This document shows positions 1 through 13,850 of a stretch of 64,000 nucleotides of DNA, piece after piece. Both the position numbers and the translations under genes were made by a program. The DNA comes from Prinia subflava (lineage: Eukaryota; Chordata; Aves; Passeriformes; Cisticolidae), in the NCBI RefSeq assembly GCF_021018805.1, contig NC_086247.1:90566140-90630139 (forward strand), given 5' to 3'. The notes beneath the pieces are model-generated. The model worked only from the letters and a program-made list of their open reading frames with translations. It ran no database searches and was not told where the DNA came from. The stretch's first letter is position 1. Every line of letters begins with the position of its first letter.

Positions 1-797
1 TCATGCCTCCTTGTACAGCACATGGTGGAATTCTTTTTACAGCCTCTCTACCCACTGCAGAGCCAGGCACTGGTAGCTGTTTGGAAATATCCATAGTTGT
101 TATTTTTCTGAGACAGAGGCCTATACCTTACACAGAGTCAGGACCAACCTTAACTCCATCTGGCTGTTGTGAGCAACATGAACTTTGGCATCCTTACCAC
201 AGGAAATCACACATAATAGAACATATGTTCTCAAATACTCTATTTAATCATACATTAATTGATAACATACTAGCACCAACATATATGTCATTTCTGACAG
301 GTCGTAGAAACAACACAGTCAAATCACATTCTGCCTCAATGACCCATATTTTGTCCAAAAAACTGCCTAGTCTTCAGCCCCACCATACCTCTCAGCCTCA
401 AGATGCACAATTTCAAATTCAAAAAATTTTGAAGTGATATTTCCTGTTGTATTTGACTTGTGTAAAGTCATGGCTCTGAAAAACCAATTTTTTCATCACC
501 ACCAGAAGACCAGAACCACCAGGCAGGGAAAGTAAAATTTTCAAAGTAAAATTTCTACTGCAGTCATAGGAGAGGGTAGGGGGAGAAAGAAAGAAATTTA
601 AAAAACCCAGCTGTCTGCAGCTGAAGTATTACTGTATTGTTTTAATGTGCAAAATAGAAAGAAAACATATAAAATATACTAGAACAACTTTTCTGCTCTT
701 CTGTCCTGAGAAAGCGAATCTGAGAAAGTAAATTACATAAAAGGAAAGAAAATACATTTCAATTTATTTTTTTAAAGCAACTCATTCAGTGTCTTCC
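1..797. other. JARID2 intron 1, left edge
   Basis: AT-rich non-coding sequence. I see no repeat of a recognised family and no convincing exon. The 144-codon plus-strand frame at 3-437 has a non-protein-like composition. Confidence 0.6.
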
Positions 798-1031
798 TTA
801 CAGAACAGCAATAACTTTGTGGCCATAATCATGTCCAGCTTCACTCCACACATGATCCAACACTCCCTGAAACTGCTTCTGGTGCAGGAATGCACTGATT
901 ATAAAGTTCCATGTGACTTGCACCACATAATACAGAGACATCTCTTCCACACTACACAGCTCCTCTGGCACACTGTCCAACAGGAAAACTCCTGCAGACC
1001 AAGAACCAGACCCTGACTTCTGGTCATCAGG
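798..1031 (-). pseudogene. Unidentified coding-like fragment (possible retrocopy relic or stray exon)
   Basis: On the minus strand an open frame of 77 codons runs from 1031 to a TAA at 800-798. It includes ...LDSVPEELCSVEEMSLYYVV... and ...FLHQKQFQGVLDHVWSEAGH.... Composition (Leu, Val, Glu, Gln, Trp) looks more protein-like than nearby frames. An acceptor-like CTGCAG precedes position 991, and CTGTAAGG, a donor-like sequence, follows 802, so 802-991 could be a 190-nt exon. It cannot be a JARID2 coding exon: spliced in phase 0 after exon 1 it meets a stop within about 20 codons. I do not recognise the family. It could be a decayed retrocopy, an exon of a nested gene, or chance. Confidence 0.25.
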
Positions 1032-4000
1032 TCATTATATTTGGGGTTATTTTGCAATTTTAAGAAGCAAAGGGAAGGAAACTAGAAAACCAGACTTTAG
1101 GCTAAAAAGCTGGACAACAGGATAGGATTTAACATATCACACAGCTGAAGAAAGCCTTTCACTCAAGTCTTTGATACCCACCTACCCAGCTATCTTGGAA
1201 GGAAGAAACGCAGCTGACAACAAGGCTATGCAAACATTTCCAGGTTCTAAAAAGATGGAGCCAGTCAAGCTTCCCCCTTGTGGTTTGCATGTCGTCATCA
1301 GCATTGCTCCGTGTTTGTACAGCCTTATAGCTCAAATATGTTTTATATGTCTTTGGAGGATGAGTGCACATATTTATGAGTTACAGTGATTGCTTCTTCA
1401 TGAGCAGTGCACAGACATGTGCAAAACAGAGGTTCCCAAGACTGTAATCCTGCCTCCAACTAGAACGCTAGCTGGAGAGAGAGAGAGAGAAAGAGAGAGG
1501 CAGGAAACCAAACCAACATACATTTTATTAGGAAGGAGCATATATAAATTAAGCAATACCACAACAGCACAGTCCCAACAAATCCTCTCTACTACAACTA
1601 AATCTTAAGCAGCAACATCCTATGATATTAAGGTAAATTATCTAATTTTCTATGTATACTTAGTATCCTTCAACTTAAATATCCCACAACATAAGTGGTA
1701 TTTTTTAATGCACATGCATCTCTCAGATGCCCCTTCCATTCTTATTCTTCCCTCTGCTCCAAAATTATGTTGCAGCACTGGGTATATAAGCTGGTACAGG
1801 GAATTAAAAGCAAAGGATCCAATGAGGACAAATGTACTCAGCAGAGATCCATTAAAATTCAATTGCCAGTTGCTATCAGATGAAGATCTCACCTCCCAAT
1901 TAACTGAAGTTTGGGATTAAGAGAGAAAGGAGCATCAAAACTACAATGGAGCAGGAGTACAACACCTGTGGTTCTTGCAGCTTTCCTATGCTTACAAATT
2001 AAAAAATCACAGCCATCATTTTCAAACATGCATGCAAGATCAAAGGCATCTTTGGAATTTCTGTTGGCATTTTATTTCTAGTGAGGACCGGGGTCAAGCC
2101 CAAGGCAACATCTATGGGTCTACCCTCAAAAGGCCTACTACATTTTTTGTTAGTCTCTAATCAGATGCTTGGGTTTGTAACTGGTTGATTTCCAAGGTGT
2201 CTTTTGGTTGCTAAGTACAAACAGATAGAGGCAACCAGAGCATTTGATAGGACAATCACAATATTTAACCCAAAACCAAACAGTCTCACATTTACCTTCA
2301 TATCTGATAGCCTCTTGAGGACAGATTTTGCATCCAACTACACCCTCCCCTACTTAATGCCTATGACCTAGGAAAATTGGCACTAAGCATTTTTTAAGAC
2401 TAGCCCAGACTTCCTTGGCCATCAGTTTGAAGAACTGAAAAGCAGCAGGAAACCTCCAGCCCAGTGAGGGCAAAGCCATCACCACAGCCACAAGTAGTGA
2501 GACTATCTTTCCACAGTCTGAAGTCAGCCCTTTTGCCTTAATTACAGACGTTTCTCTCCCTCTAGTCCCAAAAGAGACCAAATAGCTAAGATTTTAAGTC
2601 ACATCTATATGCACTTCAAATTTAGAATTCTAAAAATGGTCTTTTTTCCCCCCCTGTATTTCAGAAGCTGCCTATAAACAACTCCTCTAGTCATATAGGC
2701 CTAAAAGCAGAAAAGTCTTAGCTGGAAGACCAGATGTAAGCTGAATTCGTGCCCATGAACCCAGAAGGAAAGCCAGCGTCAGATACCAAAGAATCAGATA
2801 TCCATGACAATCCGCATTCCTCACACCATATATTTTTTAAATTATTTTACCTTGCTACTAGTAAGCTTCACATTCAAATGTAAAATCACACCTGCTCAGA
2901 TGCCACTTATTCCCTTCAGTGTCATGCACAGCATAAACTCTGTTGCTGCTGATGAGCCCTGACCTGACACACTCAGCTCTGCTAAGAGCAAGGGAGGAAT
3001 GGAAAGGACAGGGAAACGGCAGATCTGGACCATCCTGGAAGCAGCAAAGCCAGCAGTACTTAGAAACTAATTTCTCAGCTTGGCCCCACTCTCATTCAAC
3101 TCAAATGGATTGAGAAAAAAGCTACATTACCACAGTTGCTTCTGAGCCAAATTTTATTCTGGCAGGCTATCATCAGAGCTATTGAAGTTTTTCTCTCTCT
3201 TTTTATCCTACTGAAGTGTTATAATAGGAGCAATAATACATTTACATTCACTTTATTCTTCCTTAGCATACAGTTCAAAATTCTATAAATGACGCTGACG
3301 TAGGTAGCAGAGGCATTTGGGCTGTACTGCTTACATCCTCCAAGCACTCTACCTCTCCACAGTAAGCTACAGCAAGGACTAATCCTGCCACTTCACACCA
3401 GCTGCTGAGATTCTGATTAAACAAAGCTGCCTACAGAATGGATTCTTCACCAAATATTGAAATCACCCTGGTCCACATAGGTGGCTCTAGGATCAGTGAG
3501 ATCCACTCACACACACTCTATATTAGCGTAACAGAAATAGGGAAAAGGAGAGGCTGATCAGAGAAGATGCATCCTTTCCAGCACAGCTAAACCCAGATTT
3601 ATTCTGCTCACCCTAAAGATGCTAAGTAATCATCTTACTCAACCCATGGCAATTACAGAAGTTGCTGATGACTGGCGTTAATCAAGCATTTGACTGCACG
3701 CTGGCTAGCCAGTCAACAATAGCATCCACCACATGTAAATCACCAGTTTGCATATAAAGGAATCTCAGATTAAAACCAACATGGACACTGAGATGCGAGC
3801 CTGCTTACCACAATAAACATGTGATTTTCTAGAGTTCCTAAAGATGCTGCCTGTATCACTTCCAAACATTTACTTTTTGTAGTCAAAATGAAGACAGATG
3901 TTTTAAGAGCTGACAATCTCTTCCCTTTACTGTTGGAGAGACTCATAACAGAACCAGCCCTCCCCTTTCTGCACACAACTGCATGAATAGTTTTGTAAAA

Positions 4001-7000
4001 GGCTGCAACTTGCTGCCTGACTAACCGTCACTCAAAATACAATATGGCTATCAAGTGTTTCACACCCCTCTGCAGGCACTAGTGCTCATATCAGGGACAA
4101 ATCTTGCCAATTCTTCCTGCAAAATGTCACAGAGACACAAATCTTCCTCAGTGCCAAAACGCTTTGTGAAAGACTCTCACTCTTTTCTTTCCCCATTACT
4201 GCAATATTCTTTTACTCTGCAGTGATGAATCCCATCAGAATATTTCACAGAAATCATTTTTATAACTACTGTGTTGGCTCGGTCACTTCTATCTTTGCAT
4301 TTCAACTAATTCCCTTTTCTCTGCTGTTTCACACTTTAAAGCCCTCTACAATCTATCTCCATCTTTCGTGTCATCTTTGCATGAACAGTCCAGATGTTGA
4401 ATCGCACCTCTGATTAATCTACTGCCTATTTTTCAAGCCATAAAACAAGCAAATAGGCCCAATTAGCTTTATTCCCTTTTTTAAGCTACATCAACTCTAC
4501 TCCTGAATTTTAATCTCTACTAGAAGGAGAATAGGGTTAATGCAGTACATCTTCTTAAGGTATGTTTATACTGAGAAAGAAGCTTTGGCAGCAATGCAGA
4601 GTCCATGTTTGACAGCTCTCCATGGCTCCTTATAGTTAAACATACCAGTACAAAAACAGTAAAGTGATTTTTCTGCAGCTCTGCAAACTGCAAATACAAT
4701 TGGTTTTCCTGCAACAACCCCAAGATTCACGCTTATTCAACGCTTAAATGAGTACTAGTTTAAAAAGAATACTGTTCCTTTCTGTCTCATGCGTATGGGA
4801 AAATACTCTACTGGCACATTTTAATAAATGGAAAAGAAAATGCACCCAAAACTAGGAACAGATTTATACCTGAGCTTTCTAACAGTGCACATTTTCCTGA
4901 TACAGATATGCCCTTACTCATACATGCACCAAAGCAGTAGTTACATGTAGCTTCTGCAGGAGGTGGAAGTTGCATGATGTTAAGAATAAAACAGCTAATA
5001 AAAATTAGCTGTCAATGCAGTTTATAGACTTGACACACAGAGATTTCGTTAAATGGTATTTCACACAAGGTTTAACTGTTGGGTTCTACAGGGCTATTTT
5101 TACATAGACACTCTTTTGACTAAGATTGCTTTCTTGATGAAATTGAGAATTGAGGCCTACATGTGCAAAGTTCTATTCTCATTACAATTAAACCACAACA
5201 GGACAACCACGGTAAAAAATTTCAAAAAAAAATCAAAAGTAAACTAAGCATATTTCAGATATCACAAAGACAAAGCATTTTCCTGATACTTTACTGATTC
5301 AACTGACAAGTGAGAAAGGCTTTTACACTTAAGGAAAAAGGTTGTATTTCAGACCCATTCTGACAAGAGTACTGCTGAACTCTGGGCTGGGCACTCTGCA
5401 AAAGCCCACATCCACCCTGGCAACAAAACCCAGTTCCAGGGCAGCTGCTAAAAAAGCCTTTCTGGAAAACAGCATTTAAAATGTGCTTATAGGGCTGGGA
5501 TACCACACAAGAATAGCAATCCAGAAGTAAAGCAATTCTGTGATGTTTATGAATGAAGCATTCAGAGCAGAAAGTTCTAATCTGGCCACGTGTGGGAGCA
5601 TGTGTTTTTTTAAATGCTGAAAATTGTTTTTTTCCTTCTCAGAAGAAAAAAATATTTGGGGGGAAGGGGGAAAAAGAGGAAACAAAAAAGGAAACCTTAA
5701 TTAAAACTCTGACAGATACCAACCAAAGTGAACAATTACAAGCACTAAAAATTGAATAAAACTGAAAATATGTATCACTCATTTTCCAATGCAGTTAACT
5801 ACATTCAGTCCCAGTTCTAATGGGGGGATCCGGGGGAGGAGGAAGGGGCCATGAAGAGAAGCTTCTGTCCCCTTAGGTTCTGTTTCCTACTGCTCTAATG
5901 CTGCATTTTGTTTTAAATCAACTTCCCTGTTTTTTTAGAATGGTAATTCCCTTCTGCAGAATCCTCTTAAAAGGAAAAATGATACTTGACTTCAGACTTT
6001 ATCAGAAAGACAGTTTCTTCTGCAAAATCTAACACCTTGTGCCATAATGCACAAAGTGTATTAGCTTTCACCCAGGATGGGATGAAAAACTGGATAAATA
6101 CAAGGGAAAGAAGGGAATTTATATTACCCTCTAACATAATTGCCAGAACTCCTAACTATACTCAGTTCCTGATGATTTTTTTTCTGCATGATCTCATCCT
6201 TATAGCATCTGGATTTGGAAGACGCTCATTCAAAAAAACTCAGTTTTGTCAGTCTACAGACAAAACCCTAGTTACTACTTTATTTATTTTTTTAAACTCC
6301 TGACCTGAGAGACTTTTCTCCTTGCTTGTGTGTGCAACACAGACTGAGTGCTAACAAGACAAGCACCCACACCTGTAGAAAGTAGAGAATTTAACCTAAA
6401 AATTCTGACTGACATTTAACTTCACATCATAATACTTCTCTGGGGGAGGAGAGTTTCCTATAGCTACATTAATTCAGGCTAAAAATACCCATGCTGACAT
6501 GCTGTCATGTGAAAATCTCTTTGATTCCAAGAGTTTATTCAGAGCCTTCGTGTTACTTTGAACTTTTTTGTTGTTTAATATGATCATCGCTCCATTTGTC
6601 ATCATATGACAAGAGCAGACAATTACACAAGCTGAAGATATGTCTGCCAGTCATAGCATGCCATCTTGCTGCTGTCAAGCAAAGAGATGTGCCTCTACAC
6701 ACCTCTAGATTGAGTTCATTAAACCAGCCTGCAGGATATCCCTCGGTAATGACAGAGATGAAAGACCAAATTAAAATTGCTTAATTCAGATACACAATCT
6801 CAAGCATTTTCTGCCTTGCAGTCTAACTGGTTAAGCCGCATGTTTGAATAAGCTGTCCTAACACAGAAGCAGCTCTAATTCTCCACTTCCACCAGTTTTA
6901 ATTAAAGCATCTGAAATATTTTCAGAGTTTGTTTTGCACTTCCCTCAGCCTTGAACGACAGCTAAGCTATTTAAAAGAAAAGCAGACGGGGCGGCCACAC

Positions 7001-7900
7001 ATTAACATGCCTTCTGCCAAGCGAAGCACGAAAGCAGCTCTCCCCAGCTCTCCCCTGCGTTACAATTGCCACAGGAAGAGCTCAGCACGCCACGCTGGGT
7101 ATCAAGCGAGAGAGAAGCGGTGTCGCTCAGAGAGCGCGTGTCAGGGTTTGCGGTGCTCACCACTGCTTCCCCAAGGAAAACGTGCTGCCTCCAAAGCCTT
7201 GGTGCTTTGTTACTAACAGCACATTACCTCCACGGTCCTCATCCACAATCCAGCTTCCCAGCAGAACCTTCTGAAATACTGCTTTTAACCATGTGATCCT
7301 TAAGGGTTTTTTCAGTTCCCAACACTAAGCACAGTGTTATTAGTGAACAACTGTCTTTTTCTCATACAAACAGTATAGAAGAATCACGCGCCTAAAAACA
7401 AGTATCTTGGAATTCTGCACTAACACTGTGAAAAGTCCATGGCCAAGTAGCACCTACCTCAGTTAGTAAATTGAGCCATGTTTTCCAACAAAGCCTAATT
7501 AAAATAAGCTCTTCTGACTCTCCATCAACAGCCAATTCACCAGCAAGGAGACAATTGCTTAACACAGCCTCCTATCATGAAATACATTCCTGACACTGGC
7601 AGAGCAAACATTCCCATTAGCACTGCAAAACTATTTCCAAAGCCAGTGCACTTACGAGTCAAAATAAAAAACTGGAATCCTAGCTTCCATTACTTCCTCA
7701 TTAGTGGCTTAACACATAAGAGTAGGGGGAGCAAACCTAATAAGAATAATAAAGAAAGCTTATTACACCTAAAACATTACTACTGCATTTTCCAGGACAG
7801 CTAAATGTATCCAAGTTTTTATGTAACTACTAAAGTGTTTTCTTTACCAACATGACTTGGCATGTTACCAGCAACCCAAAGGGCAACAGGAAACCACAAA
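1032..7900. other. JARID2 intron 1, AT-rich stretch
   Basis: No gene seen. It contains a (GA)n tract at 1474-1500, short homopolymer runs (C-run near 2647-2655, A-runs near 5225 and 5645) and otherwise unique-looking sequence. A frame on the minus strand at 1650-1892 contains a hydrophobic stretch but has no recognisable family or splice context. Confidence 0.6.
1474..1500. repeat. (GA)n microsatellite
   Basis: A run of ga dinucleotides with one a-insertion, about 27 bp, in intron 1. Confidence 0.85.
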
Positions 7901-9480
7901 GATGATTTGGCTCAAAATTTGCGTTTTCCTAAAGCCTGGTTCTACAACAATGCCTGTTTTTAAAAAACGTGAAAAAAAGAAAAGTTATACGGTACGTAAT
8001 TTCCTTTCACTTTTAAATCACTCGCATGAAGCCGCTCTATCTCTAAGCTTGAGCTCAAGGGTCGGATGGGACTCAGAGCTAAAGCAAGGATGCTGTGGTG
8101 AACAGGGATGCAGCGGCAGCTGCTCCTGGAAGAAGCAGTACAGGCCGCTAACAGACCTGCCCTGGGAAAAGGAGAAAAAGTCACATTCCCTTTCTGCTCC
8201 TTCCCCCTTTTGAATTTAATAATAAATTCCCCTCTTTCTTCCACACGACCAGAGAGTCCACACCAGAGAGTCAGAGGAAAATAGGAGGAAGACCTTAGGA
8301 GACAAATCTGCAGGACTCTCATCTCCTCACAGTGTACTTGAAGCATTCTGGCCTCTTACTAGGGTGACCCAGAGCACAGAATTCACATTGACTTCCATCT
8401 GCTCAGAGCAGCGGCGGGGCATGGGAGCAGCCACATGATGGGTACAGACCTCACCTCCTGATGCTGCAACACCCTCTTCTGCCTGGGACGACTCCCTGTC
8501 TCTCACAAAAGCATGTTTCCATCGCTGGGGGATAAGAGCAGCTGCCCATCCACCACACTGTGCCCACACCAAAACCAGCAGCTTCCCAGCTCAGCCCTTC
8601 CTGTGCAGGCATCACCAAAGGCTGCTCATCAATACAAATGCCCCACGATGTGTTCACTGTATTTCCATCCACATTTCACAGCCAAACTACTGCACATGAG
8701 GCCATGCAAGGCCTATGGGCCTACACAATAAAAATGGACAGACCTTTGCAAGGAAGTTTCCCTTTTGCCTAAAATGGCCTCCATAAAAAACACTCAGTGC
8801 ATTTTCACCACTGTGGAGAGAAAGCACGGTGCTGAGGATCCTTTAGCTGCAGTCAAAGCCCACTGCCTTTCCTCCCTTGATCTATGGGCCATAGGGACGG
8901 AGCACACCTCCTCCAGGTCCTGCCTAAGCACCTGCTGCTGCTACACCCCAGCTCAGCACCCCCTGGGCACCCCTCCCACGCTGCTGCCAGTCCCTCAGCC
9001 AGCAGCTAAGAAGAAAATAGAGACTCCAAGGAAAATAAATGGCAGTGCTTACAGTGACTGTAAATGAAGTGCAGGGAAGGGATGGATGTAGGGCACCGGC
9101 TGCCAGGTAGGGATTTCGTTCGGCTGCTGCTGCTTTTCTAGCTACAAAGTGCTGACAGAGGGAAAGCTGCAAGCAACCTGCTCCCTGGAACAGCATGACA
9201 AGGCTGGTTGCCTTTTGAGCCTGGGCCGAGAGATAATAGAGGCCACAAGAGCAGCAACAAGCGCAGGGAGGAGGCTTTCTCATGTGTGCTAGGGTTACAG
9301 CAACTCATGTGACTCAGTGAAGCAGCAAATCTGGAAAAGAAGCTGAACTCCCTGCCTTCCCACTTTACCTGGCATGACACAAAAGTATCCCTGTCATATG
9401 TCACACCTGGAGAAGGTGCTGCTTTAGCCACAAGCCAACAATTTAGCCAACAAACATGGATACCACTAGTCATGCACTGA
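7901..9480. other. JARID2 intron 1, moderately GC-rich stretch
   Basis: GC content rises here, especially 8340-9290, giving overlapping chance frames on both strands. There is no CpG island, no recognised repeat and no domain. It might be an old repeat or a conserved element; I cannot tell. Confidence 0.5.
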
Positions 9481-12400
9481 ACTAAACATCATTTGCTCCA
9501 GCAATCTGCCTGCATTATGGCAGAAGAGCTTAAGCAAGAACACAGCTTTGACTCACCATGTCGACCAGCCAGAATAAACCTCACAATGTAATTTGTATAT
9601 GACTGTGCTTAAGGTATCCTGCACTCATGTTGTTCAGCTCAGCCATATATGGCCAGCATGTGCCAGCAGCAAGCATGTTTCCAGCATCACCCCTCCCTAC
9701 AAACCAAACTTGGCCTCTGGGGTGGCTATTGCACCCCCAACCAGGAAAGCAAAGGCTGCCTGAACATTTCAGCAGCAGTCTGCACCGACACTATTTAGCT
9801 CATTTCATTTCCAAATGCACAAGACAGGTTTCCTACATACAGACAACAAATTCCCACTAGCCCATTCTTACATTCAATTTGCATAACAGATGACTCTACA
9901 CCATTAGCAAAATTCCACGCACATTTAATAAAATCATAGCGACAACAGCTTAAACGGCGTGTTAGTTAAAATTCCTGCAATGCCTATTATCGATGGAGTT
10001 ACATGATATGGAAAGGGTGGCGTGCCTTAATGAAACCTCACGCACACAGCCAACAGACTGCAACAAAGACTGAAAGATCATATGAGTGCTCTTACAGAAA
10101 AACAATTTAAAACCTGAACCCCGTCGCCCTTGCCTCCCAAAAGCCAGTCTGGCGTCATGTAAGTAAAAGCCCTACTTCACGTTACATTCCTGGAGCCGCA
10201 AGCAAAGGAAAGGAGAATTGGTAGAGGAACCGTGTGCTCGGCCCCAGCACAGAGGCATGCTTTGCATTCTTAAGCAGCCCTCTCTGAAACCAATCATCGT
10301 TACTTGCTAATTGGCTGGAAGGAACCTCGCTCAAGCCTTGACAGCCAAAAGAAGTACTCTGACTTCTGGTGACCATAGGAGACAGCACAACTCCTGTGGC
10401 TGACAGCTAAGGGGGGGCAAAAATCTGCATTAAAGCTGTGCAGTTATTTAATTGTGACTCCTTACGATAATCAAAGTACTAGCCAAAAAGATGCACAAGA
10501 CAGGAGAACAGAATTACTCGTGACGAAGGCAGGTACAGTGCAATAATTCAGATGCACATTTACACAAGTCAGGGCAAACCCTGTTAGAAGCAGGGGCTAA
10601 ATTGCAGAGGATCCTTAAACCATCTTACTCCTAAAATATTTTGCTCTAAGGTAAAACACGCACCATGTATTTTAAAGCATTAAGACACTAATTCTATAAA
10701 CAATAATGCCTCCAGCATGCACACCGTGCGCGCTGGAATGGATTCCTCAACTTGGCCTCATCATTTATGCATCTGATGAAACAAACACTGACAGCTTTTT
10801 TGCATTTGTAAAGGCCCCACAGCAGCTGTGGTGATCCCACCATAGAGCAATGAATTAAGCCTGAAACCCAGCTGGGTCTGCACAGAAGCCTTTTTTGCAC
10901 AATACAGCAAGACTATCATTGTTAACCTAGGCATTATTGTAAAATATTCTGCATTACATTAAGAACAGAGATAGAGATGGCCTGGAAAATTAGCTTTAAT
11001 AGGCAATTTATATCATTTAAAAATATGGATACCACATTGATTGCTAATTGACAACAAATTTCATAGTTTCATTTACACACAACCAGAGTGAATCAGGTAA
11101 TTACAGAATACCACTTAAGCAGGAAACAAGGCAAAATTAAGAAATAATCCACATTAAAGTTATAAAATATATGACAAATTTTTCTAAAATGAATGAATAA
11201 ACATATGTATGAATTTAAAATAACTATCAAAATTACGAGCCTTGAAATGAGAAGGAATTTGAGACAAAATCTGAGCTGAAATGGACACATGCATGCTTTC
11301 ATCTAACAGAAATCTAAACATTTCTTTCAGGACTAAAGCAAGCAGCTTAATATATTGCATGGTAATACTTTCATTTTAGTATTTTTTCCACTTTACAAGG
11401 ACATAAATATGTACTAAGAAAAAAAGTCAAGAATTACTTGGGGAAAAATTTTGAAAGTAATTACAAAAAATTTTTCACAGACACAATAGATTTGCTCAGA
11501 ATTGAAACTCTATTCTTCCATTGCATTTAACATTGTATTTAAGAGGCCAGAAAATCAAAATAAAAGTTGCCTACTTTATAAAATAGACTACTCAACTCAT
11601 CTTACCTAGTTATTAAGAACATTCTCTAAGACTGAACCACAAAACCAGCTATTTTTCAGGTATGCATAGAGACATTAATAAACACAGCTAAGTATGAAAC
11701 ACTTAGAATTCAAGGTGCTACCCAACAGACGTGAAAAAATTTTACACCTGCCCTCACAATTGCTCAGTGTGAGGAAACAATTTCTCTGGGTCCCACAAGA
11801 GAAACACACTTTCTGATTTTCAAGTAGTACATAGGCAGATATTACATGTGGCTCATCTTCCCCCCATTTCTCCTTCATCTAGAGGATTACTCAGCTGAGT
11901 GGAGAGACTCCCTAGTGCCAACTTCATACAGGCTTACTATGGAAAGGTACCCACCCAAAGAGAAGAGAGCACTGATGAAGTGGGAGAAGGAGAACAAAGT
12001 CATAGGGAGCAATTTGGAAATAAGCAGCCAACTTAGAGGTAAGAGTATGGTTAGTAAAAATAGCAAGATGAAAAATATCTTCCATTTACCATTTTTGAAA
12101 CGCATGCATTTCTCCACAATGCAGAACTATCTAACCAGAGAAACAAGAGTCTTATTAAGAAAAACCAAAATTACAGGCAGCAACAACAAAACCCCTAATT
12201 CCTTTATTTGTGGCATTGCCTGTATTTCCAGATGAATTTTATTTTCAGCAGGAGGAACTGCGGGAAAGGAAGAGAGCAAAAGGTAAAAAAGTTAAGGGGG
12301 TTAAAAAAAAAGGAGGGGCGGGATATTAGGGATGAAATGCACTTCAGACTCTGCGGCACATTTGGCTAAAATGAAGCAAGATCCAATTGGCAGCTTCTGA

Positions 12401-13850
12401 ACATATGACCCTCCAAAGGCAAGCTAAGCTGTCAGCTCGATAACAGTCAAAGGAAATAAATGAACAACTCTGCAGTGTTCTGAAACTCTTGCATAATGAA
12501 GTTAAGCTTCATCCTGGAACATAGCCAAAAAGCACAAATCAATGAGCAACCAACCTCCTATCATTTTTATCGTAACAGTAATATTCATCTAAAGATAGGT
12601 TGTTATTAAGCCCTGGCAATATTTGCGTTGGTCTTCCACACCACAAAGTCACAAACTGACAATAACAAGGAGACTCACTGCACTGAGAAAACGTGGGCAG
12701 AACCACTTTTCTGAAATGACAGTAATGCAACTCTGCATCCTAGTCCAGGAAGAGCCAGACACATGAATCTTCTACAACAAGAGCTGTGAGATCACCAACC
12801 TTGCCAATATGGTAACTGTGCTAGTTTACTTCAACAGTCATTCAACATGCCAGGCCCTGGAAAAATGTACAAAATGAGGCTGTACAGCATTACACTTTGC
12901 TCCAGAGAACTTCCTCATGCTGTGGTGTGAACCAAATGTGAAATACATCAACGTAAGAAGACGCAGTTTTGAGATGGGTAACCGTGAAAGCAGACACTTG
13001 CAAGAACCTGAAGGCCACATCATTGTGGAAATTCTCTTGCTTTCTCTCTAGGGACTTCCTGCATGAACAAACCATCAAACCAATTTACAAAAAGGAAAAC
13101 CAAACAAAACAAAGCCATGCAAGTTACAGCAACCTTGGAGATGCAGATTTTAAACCCTGGTTTTAACAGTTTTAGTTTCTCTTATCTATGACAGGATTAG
13201 GAGCCCTGATAAGAAGTCCACTATAACTAAGATTTCCCTTACTAGATATTGTCCTACTTTCTAAGCTGAATGGTAGATCAGTCAGCCAGTATTAGCATTG
13301 TTCTTACAGTCTTTGTCTCAAATAATGACAGCTATTCAATCTTCCTTCTTACGTACTTAAAAATTTATGAGATATTACTTCTTGTTTCAAAGGATTGCCT
13401 CAAGAGAACACCTATTATTTTGTTCTCCTTAACTAGACTAGTTTAGGCACGGGCTTAACATTATTCACATATGTTGAAGTTAAACTATGCATTAAATCCC
13501 CCAGATCACCTGCAGATCCTTTCTTTTATTGAAGACGATCTAATCACTGAGAAAGTTAATGGATTGGAAATTTGGAAACTAGCTGAAAGTTTCTTAATGG
13601 CATCCTTCCACAGAGGAGTGACCTTTTTAAGCTGAAGTGTTACACTATGTTGCTTCAGCTCTGTAACATGTGGGTTCCTGATTAAAATACTGGGTCTTCC
13701 CTTGTGGGAAAAAAAAAACCTGGACACTTGGAGAGCATGAAATTAAGGAAGAAGCAGTACAGCACCATGAAATAATTTAAGAAAAAAGGATAACCTTTCA
13801 GATGTGATCTACTGCTCCATGAGAACAGAAGAATGGTGATAAAACACCTA
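9481..13850. other. JARID2 intron 1, AT-rich stretch
   Basis: No gene seen. 10930-11110 is AT-rich but free of simple repeats and dense in TAAT-type homeobox core motifs, which is typical of conserved enhancers though not proof of one. A G/A-rich patch lies at 12294-12330. Confidence 0.55.

Noticed and set aside
802..991. Alternative JARID2 second exon
   Set aside because: Joined in phase 0 after MSKERPKRNIIQKKY it reads into a stop codon after about 20 codons, and it does not encode the expected DDSDG continuation.
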